Part shown: one piece after another, positions 1-9,938 of the stretch
How positions within the stretch are numbered: position 1 is the stretch's first letter
Layout of the letters: the number at the start of each line of letters is the position of its first letter
DNA from: JAVBQL01 sp031549085
Lineage (GTDB): Bacteria > Spirochaetota > GWE2-31-10 > MWDO01
Assembly (NCBI GenBank): GCA_031549085.1
Contig: JAVBQL010000011.1
Span: 1-64,000 of the forward strand
DNA length: 64,000 nucleotides
Direction: 5' to 3'
Position numbers and translations under genes: made by a program
The notes under the pieces: model-generated
Database searches by the model: none
The model's input: only the letters and a program-made list of their open reading frames with translations
What the model was told of the DNA's origin: nothing

Positions 1-176
1 GTGTTTTTTTATTGACTTGCCAAGTTAAGATTAAGAATAATTTAAAAACTTATTTTTTATATTACTAAGCGAGGCAAATCAATAAAGCATTTGATTGCAA
101 CTGCTTGCGGTGAAAAGAATGATAATAAGAGTAAATGTTGATATTCTTTATTTTTGAACTTGTTTTTTAAAAAATC

Positions 177-205
177 TTGACAAATGGTCACAATAATATT
201 TTAAT
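177..205 (+). promoter_or_regulatory. sigma70-type promoter of eno
   Basis: TTGACA (177-182), a 17-base spacer and TTTAAT (200-205). The predicted transcript starts about 35 bases before the enolase ATG and includes an AAGGAG ribosome site at 234-239. Confidence 0.6.
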
Positions 206-245
206 GTAGATAAAATTAAATGATCTTTTTTATAAGGAGTTTCAT

Positions 246-1550
246 ATGAGTCATATATTTGACATAAAGGCTAGAGAGATTATTGATAGTAGAGGAAATC
301 CTACAGTTGAAGTTGATGTGTTGTTAGAGTGTGGTGCTATGGGACGTGCTGCTGTTCCATCTGGCGCTTCTACTGGAGAATATGAGGCAGTAGAGCTTAG
401 AGATGGAGACAAAAAAAGATATCTTGGCAAGGGTGTTCTTGCTGCAGTTGAAAATGTAAATAAGATTATAAAACCAGCATTGGTAGATATGTCTGCATTG
501 AACCAAGTTGAAATAGACAAAAAGATGATAGACCTTGATGGTACTAAAAATAAGGCAAAATTGGGTGCAAACGCAATACTTGCTGTTAGTATGGCAACAG
601 CAAAGGCTGCTGCTGAAGCAACAGGTCTTCCATTGTATGCTTATTTAGGTGGACCTTTGGCTAACACGTTGCCTCTACCTATGGCAAATATAATCAATGG
701 TGGAAAGCATGCTGATAACAAGATAGATTTTCAAGAATTCATGGTTATGCCCATTGGAGCTCCGTCACTAAAAGAGGCTGTTAGGTATGTTGCTGAAGTA
801 TTCCATGCTTTAAAATCTGTTTTAAAAGCTAAGGGTAAAAATACTGCAGTTGGTGATGAGGGTGGATTTGCTCCAGACCTAGAGAATGAAGAGGGAATCG
901 AAGTTATATTAGAAGCTATTAACAAAGCTGGATTTAAATCTGGTATTGATGGAGACTTCATGATTGCTCTTGATGTTGCTTCAAGTGAGCTATTTGATGA
1001 GGGTGGAAAGAAAGGATATAAATTCTGGAAATCAAACCCTAACAAACTATTCTCAACAGATGAAATGATTGAATTCTATAAAAACTGGGTAAACAAATAT
1101 CCAATTATATCTATAGAAGATGGTCTTGACCAAAATGATTGGGATGGATGGAAGAAGCTAACTAACGAGATTGGAAAGAAAGTACAGCTTGTTGGTGACG
1201 ATTTCTATGTAACTAACACAGAAAGACTAGTTAAAGGAATCAAGAATGGTGCTTCAAATGCTATTCTAATCAAATTAAATCAAATTGGTTCTGTTACAGA
1301 GACAATTGAAGCAATCAATATGGCAACTCGTGCAGGCTGGACAAGCATTGTTTCACACAGATCAGGGGAGACAGAAGATGCAACTATTGCTGACTTAGCT
1401 GTTGCATTAAATGCAGGTCAAATAAAGACCGGTTCTATGTCAAGAACTGACCGTGTTGCTAAATATAACCAACTTATTAGAATAGAAGAAGAGTTAGGCT
1501 CTACTGCTAAATTCTTAGGAAAAAATAGTTTCTTTAATCTATTTAAATAA
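246..1550 (+). CDS. eno: enolase (phosphopyruvate hydratase)
   Basis: Cytosolic glycolytic enzyme that converts 2-phosphoglycerate to phosphoenolpyruvate. The 434 residues match the usual bacterial enolase length. Visible signatures are the substrate-loop SGASTGEYEAVELRDG near residue 40, GDEGGFAPDL near 205, the metal-binding SIEDGLDQNDWDGW near 290, the catalytic lysine region LIKLNQIGS near 340 and SHRSGETEDATIADLAV near 370. The ATG at 246 sits 6 bases after an AAGGAG ribosome site. It is transcribed alone from the promoter at 177-205 and closed by a strong terminator. Nothing in the sequence departs from the family. Confidence 0.98.
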   Translation: MSHIFDIKAREIIDSRGNPTVEVDVLLECGAMGRAAVPSGASTGEYEAVELRDGDKKRYLGKGVLAAVENVNKIIKPALVDMSALNQVEIDKKMIDLDGTKNKAKLGANAILAVSMATAKAAAEATGLPLYAYLGGPLANTLPLPMANIINGGKHADNKIDFQEFMVMPIGAPSLKEAVRYVAEVFHALKSVLKAKGKNTAVGDEGGFAPDLENEEGIEVILEAINKAGFKSGIDGDFMIALDVASSELFDEGGKKGYKFWKSNPNKLFSTDEMIEFYKNWVNKYPIISIEDGLDQNDWDGWKKLTNEIGKKVQLVGDDFYVTNTERLVKGIKNGASNAILIKLNQIGSVTETIEAINMATRAGWTSIVSHRSGETEDATIADLAVALNAGQIKTGSMSRTDRVAKYNQLIRIEEELGSTAKFLGKNSFFNLFK

Positions 1551-1556
1551 GATAAA

Positions 1557-1592
1557 CACTGGTAGCCTTTCTAAAAGGCTACCAGTTTTTTA
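1557..1592 (+). terminator. intrinsic terminator after eno
   Basis: ACTGGTAGCCTTT pairs perfectly with AAGGCTACCAGT across a short loop and is followed by TTTTTT. Confidence 0.9.
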
Positions 1593-1667
1593 TAAGACTT
1601 TTTTATCTATCATATCTTTTATTTTTTTAATTCTAATTAGCTTTAGGTGTTTATGTATTATAAGAAA

Positions 1668-2074
1668 ATGAAAAAAAATTAAAAATAGTTGATTTTTTTC
1701 TCCTTTTATTATTATCTTGTTCTAAAGAGAATAACATCATTGTAAGTGATGAGATAATATTGCCCCCAACGGTGATACCAACAGGGCTTAATCAGTGGGG
1801 GGTCATTAAATATGACTATACAAGATTAAGAGAAGAGCCTAATGACTCTAATGATGTCAAATATGATATGCTTCGCATTAGCTCTGTTGTTGAGATTATA
1901 ATAAAAGGGCAAGAGATAAATAGTGTTAATAATATTTCAGATTATTGGTATTGTGTCGATTATGAAAAAAAACGAGGCTGGATTTTTGGTCAATTTCTTG
2001 AAATATATAACACCTATGAAGAGAGTGCAAAGAGAAGTGAAGAGATATTTTCAGAGTATAATGAAAGTAAATAA
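1668..2074 (+). pseudogene. SH3-domain lipoprotein with a frameshift in its signal peptide
   Basis: The frame that ends at 2074 encodes an SH3b-like domain (WGVIKYDYTRLREEP ... YWYCVDYEKKRGWIFG), a fold usually found in periplasmic wall-binding or lipoproteins. Upstream in the same frame is a hydrophobic stretch with a lipobox (LLLLSC, Cys codon 1718-1720), but no ATG, GTG or TTG precedes it. The only good start, ATG at 1668, is followed by eight A residues and then runs into a stop. One more A would give MKKKLKIVDFFLLLLLLSC in frame. So this is either a phase-variable gene caught in the off state, a recent pseudogene, or a sequencing error in the A-run. An internal TTG at 1760 would give a protein with no signal peptide and no ribosome site. 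There is no strong ribosome site before 1668 either. Confidence 0.6.
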
Positions 2075-2092
2075 TTTTTTTAGGATTTATAT

Positions 2093-2209
2093 ATGCAAAA
2101 AAATGAAAAAACAATCTATAATAATAGACTACTTGTTGGAATTATTATAATTTTTTCTGGAATTATTTTAGAGGTTGGAATAGCACTTTTATCTAAATTA
2201 CTAAAGTAA
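2093..2209 (+). CDS. 38-residue single-pass membrane peptide
   Basis: Small ORF just before topA that starts MQKNEKTIYNNRLLVGIIII. A polar N-terminus is followed by one hydrophobic helix of about 22 residues and a short KLLK tail, so it would sit in the inner membrane. It begins 18 bases after the SH3 gene and ends 24 bases before the topA ATG, so the three could be one transcript. The ribosome site (TAGGAT) is weak. I do not recognise the family and cannot rule out a chance ORF. Confidence 0.4.
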   Translation: MQKNEKTIYNNRLLVGIIIIFSGIILEVGIALLSKLLK

Positions 2210-2233
2210 TTCTATTTTAGGAGAATCTTATTG

Positions 2234-4417
2234 ATGGCAAAAAAAAATGAAAATGATAAAGAAAAAAAAATAAAAAAAGATAGTTCTGTAAAAAAAGAGA
2301 CAACTGTAAAGAAAAAAACTAAAGCAAAACCAAGAATAACAAAAAAGACATTGGTTATAGTTGAGTCTCCAGCAAAAGCAAAAACAATTAACAAATATCT
2401 TGGAAATAAGTATAAAGTTGTTGCTAGTATGGGACACATCATAGACCTTCCAAAATCTAGAATTGCAATTGATGTAGAAAATAATTTCACACCAGAATAT
2501 ATAACTGTACGCGGAAAAACAAAAATATTGAATGATTTAAAAAAAGAGGCTGCAAAATCAAACCTAGTCCTACTTGCGAGTGATAATGATAGAGAGGGAG
2601 AAGCAATTGCATACAACATCGGAGAAGCACTTCATAAAAAGTATCCTGAACTTCCAATAAAGAGAATAGTATTTAATGAAATAACAAAAAATGCAATACT
2701 TGACTCAATAGAGAATCCTAGAGATATAGAGCAGACAAAAGTTGATGCCCAAAAAACAAGAAGGATATTGGATAGATTGGTTGGATACAACATATCACCT
2801 ATTTTGTGGAAAAAAGTTAAGAGGGGGTTATCTGCTGGAAGAGTTCAATCTGTTACACTAAAAGCTGTTTGTGAGCGAGAGATAGAGATAACCAATTTTA
2901 TTCCAAGAGAGTATTGGACATTGGAGGCTCTCTTTGCTAAAGAAAAAAAAGAGTTTATTGCAGAGCTACACAAAGTTGGTGAGGAAAAAAAAGATTTCTA
3001 TACAAAAGAGGATATTGATTCTATAATAAACAGACTAGATAAAAATAATTTTGTAGTCTCTAACATAAATAAATCAACAAAAAGTATTAGACCAATTGCT
3101 CCGTTTACGACATCAAAACTACAGCAGACAGCAGCAAACAGACTCAATTTTGTCTCAAAGAGAACAATGAAGATAGCTCAAGAGTTATATGAGGGTATAG
3201 ACATAGGAAGTGAGACAGTCGGTTTAATTACCTATATGAGAACAGACTCCACTAGAATATCGGGAAGCGCCATAGCAGAGGTAAGGGAGTTTATAGCAAA
3301 GGAATTTTCAGATAGTCTACCTGAATCTCCAAATTTCTTCTCAAAATCAAGCAATGCACAAGATGCGCATGAGGCCATTAGACCAACATCAGCATATAGA
3401 ACTCCACAATCTTTAAAAAAATATTTAACTAATGATCAATTCAAGCTCTACTCAATAATATGGGAACGATTTGTCTCTAGTCAAATGAAGAGTGCCGAAT
3501 ACTTAATCACAACTGTTACGATACAAAATAGTGATGTAATTTTCAGAGCTTCAAACTCTAATATAGTTAATGAGGGCTTTTATAAAGCATTGGATATTTT
3601 AAAAAGCAAAGAGGCTGAAGAAAAAAATAAAAAGATACCAGAGCTAGCTGAAAATGATAAGCTAAATCTATCTAAATATCTTCCTGAACAGCACTTTACA
3701 GAGCCGCCTCCTAGATATACAGATGCCTCAATAATCAAATTTCTTGAAGAGAATGGAATAGGAAGACCGTCCACATATGCACCTACAATCTCTACCCTGC
3801 TTGAAAGGTACTATGTTATAAGAAAAAACAAGCAGCTTGTTCCAACAGTCTTGGGAAATCTAGTAAATGAAATAATGATAAAATCTTTTCCAGATATTGT
3901 ATCTGTCTCTTTCACTGCAAATATGGAAAAAGATTTAGATGAAATAGAGAATAAAAATAAAAACTCCACTACCCTACTAAAAGAATTTTATGGACCATTC
4001 AAAAAAGAGCTTGATGAAGCGATGATTAATCTTCAAGATCAGAAAAAAGCTTTTGAAGAGGAGACTGGAGAGCTATGTGAAAAGTGTGGTAAGCCTCTAG
4101 TAAAAAAATTGAGCAGAAATGGTTTCTTTATTGCATGCTCAGGCTTCCCTGAATGCAGAAATTCAAAGCCTCTGCCTCTTGGGAAGTGTCCAAAATGTGA
4201 AACTGGTAAGATAATAGAGAAAAAGACTCAAAAACGTAGAGGAAAACTATTTTATGGCTGTACAAACTACCCAAACTGTGACTTTGTAAGCTGGGATAGA
4301 CCAACAGATACAATATGTCCTAAATGTGGAAAATATATGATAAGTAAAAGTAGTAAATCTGAAGGGGCATACAAAGTTTGTGTTGATGAAAAATGCGGAT
4401 ATAAATTAACTGAATAA
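2234..4417 (+). CDS. topA: DNA topoisomerase I (type IA)
   Basis: Relaxes negative supercoils by a transient 5'-phosphotyrosyl break. After a 40-residue Lys-rich extension comes the TOPRIM domain (LVIVESPAKAKTINKYLG, then SDNDREGEAIAYNI). The active-site motif GLITYMRTDSTRIS places the catalytic tyrosine at about residue 334, followed by DAHEAIRPT. The C-terminus carries three Cys4 zinc ribbons (CEKCGKPL, CPKCETGK and CPKCGKYM starts). The total of 727 residues is normal for zinc-ribbon-bearing TopA. An in-frame TTG precedes the ATG at 2234, but the AGGAG at 2220-2224 is better spaced for the ATG. The lysine-rich N-terminal tail is longer than usual and is probably a disordered DNA-contacting segment. 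Confidence 0.97.
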   Translation: MAKKNENDKEKKIKKDSSVKKETTVKKKTKAKPRITKKTLVIVESPAKAKTINKYLGNKYKVVASMGHIIDLPKSRIAIDVENNFTPEYITVRGKTKILNDLKKEAAKSNLVLLASDNDREGEAIAYNIGEALHKKYPELPIKRIVFNEITKNAILDSIENPRDIEQTKVDAQKTRRILDRLVGYNISPILWKKVKRGLSAGRVQSVTLKAVCEREIEITNFIPREYWTLEALFAKEKKEFIAELHKVGEEKKDFYTKEDIDSIINRLDKNNFVVSNINKSTKSIRPIAPFTTSKLQQTAANRLNFVSKRTMKIAQELYEGIDIGSETVGLITYMRTDSTRISGSAIAEVREFIAKEFSDSLPESPNFFSKSSNAQDAHEAIRPTSAYRTPQSLKKYLTNDQFKLYSIIWERFVSSQMKSAEYLITTVTIQNSDVIFRASNSNIVNEGFYKALDILKSKEAEEKNKKIPELAENDKLNLSKYLPEQHFTEPPPRYTDASIIKFLEENGIGRPSTYAPTISTLLERYYVIRKNKQLVPTVLGNLVNEIMIKSFPDIVSVSFTANMEKDLDEIENKNKNSTTLLKEFYGPFKKELDEAMINLQDQKKAFEEETGELCEKCGKPLVKKLSRNGFFIACSGFPECRNSKPLPLGKCPKCETGKIIEKKTQKRRGKLFYGCTNYPNCDFVSWDRPTDTICPKCGKYMISKSSKSEGAYKVCVDEKCGYKLTE

Positions 4418-4436
4418 AACAAATTAAAAGAATATA

Positions 4437-4467
4437 AAAAAAAGAGCTATTTTATATAGCTCTTTTT
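4437..4467. terminator. bidirectional terminator between topA and phosphoglucomutase
   Basis: AAAAAGAGCTAT / ATAGCTCTTTTT palindrome lying between two convergent genes, with A-runs on one side and T-runs on the other, so it can act on both strands. Confidence 0.85.
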
Positions 4468-4483
4468 CATTTTAATAAATCAA

Positions 4484-6250
4484 CTATTCAAACATTTTTA
4501 GCATATCAAGTAGTTTTTTTGATATATCATCTACCTTTGGTTCGAAATACTTCATTATTTTATCAAGCTTATCTTTAGCCTCTTCCATACTGCTACCTTT
4601 TGTAGCATAGTAGAACTTTATCTTTGGCTCTGTTCCTGAAGGGCGAAGTGTAACTGTTGAACCGTCAACTAAAATATATTTTATTACATCAGCTTTTGGC
4701 AAAAGATATTTACTATCTTCACTATCATAAACATCATCAGCTTTATAATCAATCTTATTTGCAATCCCAATTCCACCAATCTTATTCAAACTAGCTACTC
4801 TAAAATATTCCATAATTAGCTTAACTGTTCTAACTCCATCAAGCCCCTCTACATCTTTTGAGATAGTCTTCTCAAAGTAATACCCATATTTGCTATATAT
4901 CTCTTCAAGATAATCATAGACAGATTTGTTGTTGTATTTTAGATAGGAGGCAATTTCAGCTATTATCAATGTTGCAGAGATTGCATCTTTATCTCTAGAG
5001 TGAGTTCCATTAAGATATCCATAGCTCTCCTCTCCACCAAATAGATATTGATAGTTGTTGTTATCTGCCTCAAATTCTCTTATCTTTTGCCCTATATATT
5101 TGAATCCAGTCAACACATTAAATACTTTAACATCAAAAGCCTCTGCTATATTATCCTGCAAAGGAGTTGTAACAATAGTTTTTACAATAGCAGCATTCTT
5201 TGGAAGCTCTCCTCTCTTTTTCTTTTCAGATAGAATGTAATACTCTATTATAGAACCGATCTGATTCCCAGTAATAATTTCGTAGTCATTACCGCTCTTA
5301 ACAACAATACCCATTCTATCCGCATCAGGATCTGTTGCAATTACAATATCAGCACCAATTTTTTTAGCAAGCTCTATTCCCATCTTCAAAGCCTCTGCCT
5401 CCTCAGGGTTTGGCTTCTTAACAGTTGGAAAGTTACCATCTGCAACCATCTGCTCCTCGACATAACTAACATCTTTAAAACCTAGCTTCTCAAGTGATTG
5501 TGGAATTAAACTCTTTCCAGTTCCATGAAGCGGAGTATAGACAATCTTTACACTACTCTTTTTTATAATATCACTATTTATATTAAGCTTTAATATTGTA
5601 TCTATAAAGAGATTATCTATTTTTTCACCTATAATCTCTATCATTCCACCTTTTTTTAGTTTGTCAAAATCATCTTGTTTTACCATATCAAGAGTCTTAA
5701 CTTTTTTAACTTCAGCTATTATTCCTTCATCATGAGGAGCAACAACCTGAGCACCATCATTCCAGTAGACCTTATAACCATTATATTGTTTTGGATTGTG
5801 GCTTGCAGTGATTACAATACCAGCTGTTGCGGCAAAATGGCGAACAGCAAAAGAGAGCTCTGGTGTTGGTCTAATATCTTCAAATAGATATGTTTTTATA
5901 CCATTACTTGCCAAAACTATTGCAGAGATACTTGCAAACTCTTTGGAGTTATTTCTAGAGTCATAGGCAATAACTGCTTTTGGAGAGTCAATTTTAGTGT
6001 TCTTTATATAATTCGCAAGTCCTTGAGAAGCCTTTGCAACAACATATGGATTCATTCCATTAGAGCCACTTCTCATTATCCCTCTCATTCCGCCTGTACC
6101 AAACTCAAGGTCAACAGCAAATCGCTCCATAAGCTCTTTGTCATTATCGGAGTCAACAAGCTCCTTTATCTCCTCTATCGTATTTACATCATAGGGCGGA
6201 TTTGTCCACTCCTTTATCTTTGATAAAATCTCTTCATTCTGTATATTCAT
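4484..6250 (-). CDS. phosphoglucomutase/phosphomannomutase
   Basis: Alpha-D-phosphohexomutase that interconverts hexose 1- and 6-phosphates and links glycolysis to glycogen, nucleotide-sugar and envelope synthesis. The 588 residues and motif layout fit the long PGM2/PgcA-type branch. The phosphoserine loop TASHNPKQYNGYKVYW has its Ser near residue 150, the Mg loop is DPDADRMGI, the sugar-binding loop is GGEESYGYL, and the phosphate-binding loop RPSGTEPKIKFYY lies near the C-terminus. The ATG at 6250 follows GGAGAG. It pairs functionally with glgC at 41.4 kb, since glucose-1-phosphate is the GlgC substrate. Confidence 0.93.
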   Translation of the reverse strand: MNIQNEEILSKIKEWTNPPYDVNTIEEIKELVDSDNDKELMERFAVDLEFGTGGMRGIMRSGSNGMNPYVVAKASQGLANYIKNTKIDSPKAVIAYDSRNNSKEFASISAIVLASNGIKTYLFEDIRPTPELSFAVRHFAATAGIVITASHNPKQYNGYKVYWNDGAQVVAPHDEGIIAEVKKVKTLDMVKQDDFDKLKKGGMIEIIGEKIDNLFIDTILKLNINSDIIKKSSVKIVYTPLHGTGKSLIPQSLEKLGFKDVSYVEEQMVADGNFPTVKKPNPEEAEALKMGIELAKKIGADIVIATDPDADRMGIVVKSGNDYEIITGNQIGSIIEYYILSEKKKRGELPKNAAIVKTIVTTPLQDNIAEAFDVKVFNVLTGFKYIGQKIREFEADNNNYQYLFGGEESYGYLNGTHSRDKDAISATLIIAEIASYLKYNNKSVYDYLEEIYSKYGYYFEKTISKDVEGLDGVRTVKLIMEYFRVASLNKIGGIGIANKIDYKADDVYDSEDSKYLLPKADVIKYILVDGSTVTLRPSGTEPKIKFYYATKGSSMEEAKDKLDKIMKYFEPKVDDISKKLLDMLKMFE

Positions 6251-6302
6251 ACTACTCTCCTAAATATTTTTTGTTGCATAATGCAAAAGCCTATTTAAAA
6301 AG

Positions 6303-6332
6303 ATATTATTTTTTTTTGGTACTTTTTGACAA
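6303..6332 (-). promoter_or_regulatory. promoter for the phosphoglucomutase gene
   Basis: On the minus strand TTGTCA (6332-6327), an 18-base spacer and TAATAT (6308-6303), about 50 bases before the start codon. A short GCATTATGC palindrome lies in the leader near 6275-6284. Confidence 0.5.
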
Positions 6333-6417
6333 ATATTTTATACAAAAGATATTGCCTTTCTAAATTTAGGGACAATCAAAATATATAAAAATTTTGTTGT
6401 ATACAACTTCAAGAAAT

Positions 6418-6996
6418 CTAATTAAGTTTTATTTTTGAGAAACTTGAATCTTTAAGGCTTGCATACTCTCTAAATTTTTTAACCATCTTAAACTTATTTT
6501 CACAAGAGGAGTCCCTCAAAAAATCTGATAGAAGATCTCGCAATTTTGTTCTATCTCTCTCTTTAATAAATTTTGGATTGTAGCCCCTCTTTAACATATC
6601 AAACATTACTTTATAATCCCCATTTTTATATAGAGAGAAGGCAAGTTTTAGAGTAAAATCAAATTTACTTCTATTAAGTCGTCTTGCTTTACTATATACT
6701 CGAATGGCTTCTGGATAGTTATTAAGTTTTAGATTAATTTTGCCAAGCAAACTCAATATTTTTTGATTATTTGGAACATAGTATAGAGCCTCACTTAAAA
6801 CTCTAATGGCTGTCAAGTAATCGTTAATTTTGTAATTATTTATACCCATCAAGATAATAAACTTAACTCTGTAAGGTGGAGATTTAAACCAAAAATCTGC
6901 ACTCTCTTTTATTAGAGAGAGAGAAGAGTTATATTGACCTGTAGAGTATAGGTCATAAGATTCATCAAATATCATTTGCAAAGAAAAACTATTCAT
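6418..6996 (-). CDS. TPR-repeat protein of unknown role
   Basis: Soluble 192-residue all-helical protein with no signal peptide. Tetratricopeptide-like units can be read at about residues 10-40, 45-78 (NDYLTAIRVLSEALYYVPNN), 79-112 (NNYPEAIRVYSKARRLNR) and 113-145. TPRs act as protein-protein docking surfaces. The neighbouring threonine synthase lies 43 bases upstream on the same strand and may be cotranscribed, but the two share no obvious job. A partner cannot be predicted from the sequence. Confidence 0.75.
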   Translation of the reverse strand: MNSFSLQMIFDESYDLYSTGQYNSSLSLIKESADFWFKSPPYRVKFIILMGINNYKINDYLTAIRVLSEALYYVPNNQKILSLLGKINLKLNNYPEAIRVYSKARRLNRSKFDFTLKLAFSLYKNGDYKVMFDMLKRGYNPKFIKERDRTKLRDLLSDFLRDSSCENKFKMVKKFREYASLKDSSFSKIKLN

Positions 6997-7039
6997 ACCA
7001 ACATACCTTTTTAATAAATAGAGTATAAATTAAGCAAAA

Positions 7040-8338
7040 TCAAGCTTTTTTATACATTAAAAACTCTTTAAAGTCACCATATTTATTGCTAATTTTTATA
7101 GAGACCTTCTCTTTGTTCAATATTTTTTTAAGCTCATCAGGTATCTCAATTTTAACATCTATTGTCTTCTCTATAATCTCACTAAACTTCGATGGATGGG
7201 CTGTCCCAAGAAGAACAATCGGTAAATCGTTCTTACTATCAATATTATACTGCTCTGAGGCATAGTAACCAACAGCAGAGTGTGGATCCAAAATATAGCC
7301 AGTCTTGTTATATACAGATGAAATAGTATCTAAAGTCTCTCTATCAGTAACCTTATAACCAACTATATCCCTATTCATCTCCTCTTTGCTTCCCTTATAA
7401 AGTTCAACCATTCTTGCAAAATTAGATGGATTACCAACATCCATTGCGTTGGAGTAGGTCTTTTCTGATGGACGAGGAGAGAATAGCCCTGTATCAAGAT
7501 ACTTTGGAACAACATCGTTTATATTTGTTGCTGCTATAAATTTATTGATAGGTGTAGACATTCTCTTTGCAAGAAGACCACCTGTCAGATTCCCAAAATT
7601 ACCTGATGGTGTACAACATACAATTTCATTGCTCTCTTTTTTTAACAGGCTATAAGCCCATACATAATAGAAAGATTGTGGATAGAGTCTTGCTATATTA
7701 ATTGAGTTTGCGCTGGATAATTTCATCTTTGAATTAATATCAGAGTCAACAAAGGCATCTTTTACCAATCTTTGACAATCATCAAAGCTACCATCAACCT
7801 CCAAAGCAGTAATATTCTTTCCCAAAGTAGTCAGCTGTTTCTCTTGAAAAGCTGAAACTTTGTTTGATGGATAGAGTATTATAACATCTATATTTTCCAT
7901 GCCATAGAAACCATTAGCAACAGCAGAACCAGTATCACCTGAGGTTGCAACAAGTATTGTAACTTTTCTTTTATCCTTACCAAGAAAATAGTTCAATGAG
8001 TGTGCCATAAATCTAGCACCAAAATCTTTAAAAGCAGCCGTTGGCCCATGAAACAATTCAAGTATATAGATATTTTTATCAATTTTTTTCAAAGGAACTG
8101 GAAAGTTAAACGATGTATCTATGATATTTTTAAGATCATCATTAGGAATAGCTCCATCTAAAAGAACCTTTGCAACTTCAAAACTTAAAGTTGGAAAACT
8201 ACCTATATTAAATACACTGCTATTTAAAGTTCCTATAGTTTCTGGAAAATATAAGCCTCTGTCTGGTGCTAAACCATTTATAACAGCCTCTTCAAATGAA
8301 ACTTTACTTGATTTACCCTCTGTGCTGTAGTACTTCAT
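7040..8338 (-). CDS. thrC: threonine synthase
   Basis: PLP enzyme of the last step of threonine synthesis (O-phosphohomoserine to threonine). The N-terminus MKYYSTEGKSSKVSFEEAV and GLAPDRGLYFPE are typical of the bacterial/plant type. The PLP lysine is in the motif HGPTAAFKDFGARFM near residue 104. The cofactor phosphate loop is seen in ATSGDTGSAVANGF and CTPSGNFGNLTGGL. The length of 432 residues is normal. The ATG follows an AAAGG ribosome site with a long A-rich spacer. No hom or thrB gene is close by, so the pathway is dispersed. Confidence 0.95.
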   Translation of the reverse strand: MKYYSTEGKSSKVSFEEAVINGLAPDRGLYFPETIGTLNSSVFNIGSFPTLSFEVAKVLLDGAIPNDDLKNIIDTSFNFPVPLKKIDKNIYILELFHGPTAAFKDFGARFMAHSLNYFLGKDKRKVTILVATSGDTGSAVANGFYGMENIDVIILYPSNKVSAFQEKQLTTLGKNITALEVDGSFDDCQRLVKDAFVDSDINSKMKLSSANSINIARLYPQSFYYVWAYSLLKKESNEIVCCTPSGNFGNLTGGLLAKRMSTPINKFIAATNINDVVPKYLDTGLFSPRPSEKTYSNAMDVGNPSNFARMVELYKGSKEEMNRDIVGYKVTDRETLDTISSVYNKTGYILDPHSAVGYYASEQYNIDSKNDLPIVLLGTAHPSKFSEIIEKTIDVKIEIPDELKKILNKEKVSIKISNKYGDFKEFLMYKKA

Positions 8339-8498
8339 AAAAAAACCTTTCTTTAAGTGAAAATAAATAATTATTATTTAAAGATGTTTATATAGAAAAT
8401 AGTCTTTATTGTCAAGAGAGTTGAATAGAGGTCAAAATAATTATTTTGATATTTTTTTGAAATAAAACTATAAAAGGTCTGATATGATATTACAGCAT

Positions 8499-9938
8499 TT
8501 AAACTGATTTAGTCACATTTAGAAGCTTTTCTACCAACTCATCAATAGAGGCAGAGCTCTCTTTTATCTTATCTGTTGTTGTTGCAAGTTTATGCATAAA
8601 ATTATTTATTGTATTTACAGAATTTAATATGCCTCGCTGTGAAGCTACCTGCTCATCTATAGATTGAGAAATATCGGAGACAATTCTATCTGATAGAATT
8701 GCGGTCTCCAATACCTCTTTTATGGTCTTCTGAGAGTTTTCAATAACATCTCTTGCATTCTCTACAATATCGTTATTCTCTTCTATACGACCATCTATCT
8801 CTTTTGCAGTAACCTGAGATTTCTCTGCGAGCTTTCTAATCTCTGTCGCAACAACAGAAAAACCTTTTCCATACTCTTTTGCCTTTGCAGCCTCTATTGA
8901 GGCATTAAGAGCAAGCATATCAGTCTCTTCTGTTATATCATAGATAAACTCTAATGAGCTCTTAATCTTTTTAGAGTAGGTTCCAATTGTACTCATGCTC
9001 TTTATTATCTCATCTATAATAGAGAAACCACTCTTTGCTTTTGATGTACTTTCAGAGAGTTTTTCTGAACTAGCTCTTGTATCAATAGACATTCTATTTA
9101 TTGAGTCAGAAAATTGTGTTAAAACTGATGAAATTTTATCAAGGGAATCTGATTCATTGCTTATAATATTTGATATTTCTTTAACAACATCTTCATTTTT
9201 ATCAGAAATATCTTTAAGCTCTCCAATAATTTTTGTTATATATGAATTTATAATATAAAAATTCTCTATATAGTTTAAATAGGAATTAACCAGTAGACTA
9301 ATCTCATCTTTTTTATTTTGATATGTTTTGAATTTATCGATATTTTTAGATTGTTTTATTGTTGATATCTCTTTAGTGAATTCTTTTAAAGGTTTAAATA
9401 GGTGTACTCTAAGAGAACTATCTACAAGGACAATAATAGAAATTATTAGAACAAGAGCAAATATTAATATTTTTATTGTATATAAATACAAAGAAGTTTT
9501 AATTTCACTATTAGAAACATAAAGAGATAGCAAATACTGTTCTCCATTTCCATCAACAATCTCTTTTTCAAGCTTCAAAAGAACATGTCCATTGAAAACT
9601 TTATCCTCTAAATTGATATTATATGGGATAACGCCGTCATCTCTATCAAACATACGTCCCTCTATCTCTGTAGATGGATAACCAAGTCTAACTCCAATTA
9701 TATTGGGGGAGTTAATTAGCAAATCAAAAAGAAAATCTCTCTTTTCATTATCATCATCATTTATTATACCTGTTAATTTTTCTGATGCTTTGGTCAAGAT
9801 TTTTTCGGAAGAAGCTTTTATTTTATAAACTTTCTCTTTTTCATCGAAAAAAATTAATAGTCCACTAACTATAAGAACAATTAACAGAGTTAATAAAAAT
9901 ACAGATACAAGAATTTTAGATTTTATAGACTGATTCAT
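8499..9938 (-). CDS. methyl-accepting chemotaxis protein
   Basis: Inner-membrane chemoreceptor. Transmembrane helix 1 spans about residues 9-31. A periplasmic sensor of about 120 residues (31-152) contains no family I can name. Helix 2 is at about 153-172, followed by a HAMP linker (HLFKPLKEFTKEI), then a long coiled-coil signalling domain. The hairpin tip that binds CheA/CheW reads ITEETDMLALNASIEAA near residue 340, followed by GKGFSVVATEIRKLAEKS. There is no C-terminal CheR/CheB tether pentapeptide. A chemoreceptor implies a motile cell, which fits a spirochaete. Confidence 0.93.
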   Translation of the reverse strand: MNQSIKSKILVSVFLLTLLIVLIVSGLLIFFDEKEKVYKIKASSEKILTKASEKLTGIINDDDNEKRDFLFDLLINSPNIIGVRLGYPSTEIEGRMFDRDDGVIPYNINLEDKVFNGHVLLKLEKEIVDGNGEQYLLSLYVSNSEIKTSLYLYTIKILIFALVLIISIIVLVDSSLRVHLFKPLKEFTKEISTIKQSKNIDKFKTYQNKKDEISLLVNSYLNYIENFYIINSYITKIIGELKDISDKNEDVVKEISNIISNESDSLDKISSVLTQFSDSINRMSIDTRASSEKLSESTSKAKSGFSIIDEIIKSMSTIGTYSKKIKSSLEFIYDITEETDMLALNASIEAAKAKEYGKGFSVVATEIRKLAEKSQVTAKEIDGRIEENNDIVENARDVIENSQKTIKEVLETAILSDRIVSDISQSIDEQVASQRGILNSVNTINNFMHKLATTTDKIKESSASIDELVEKLLNVTKSV

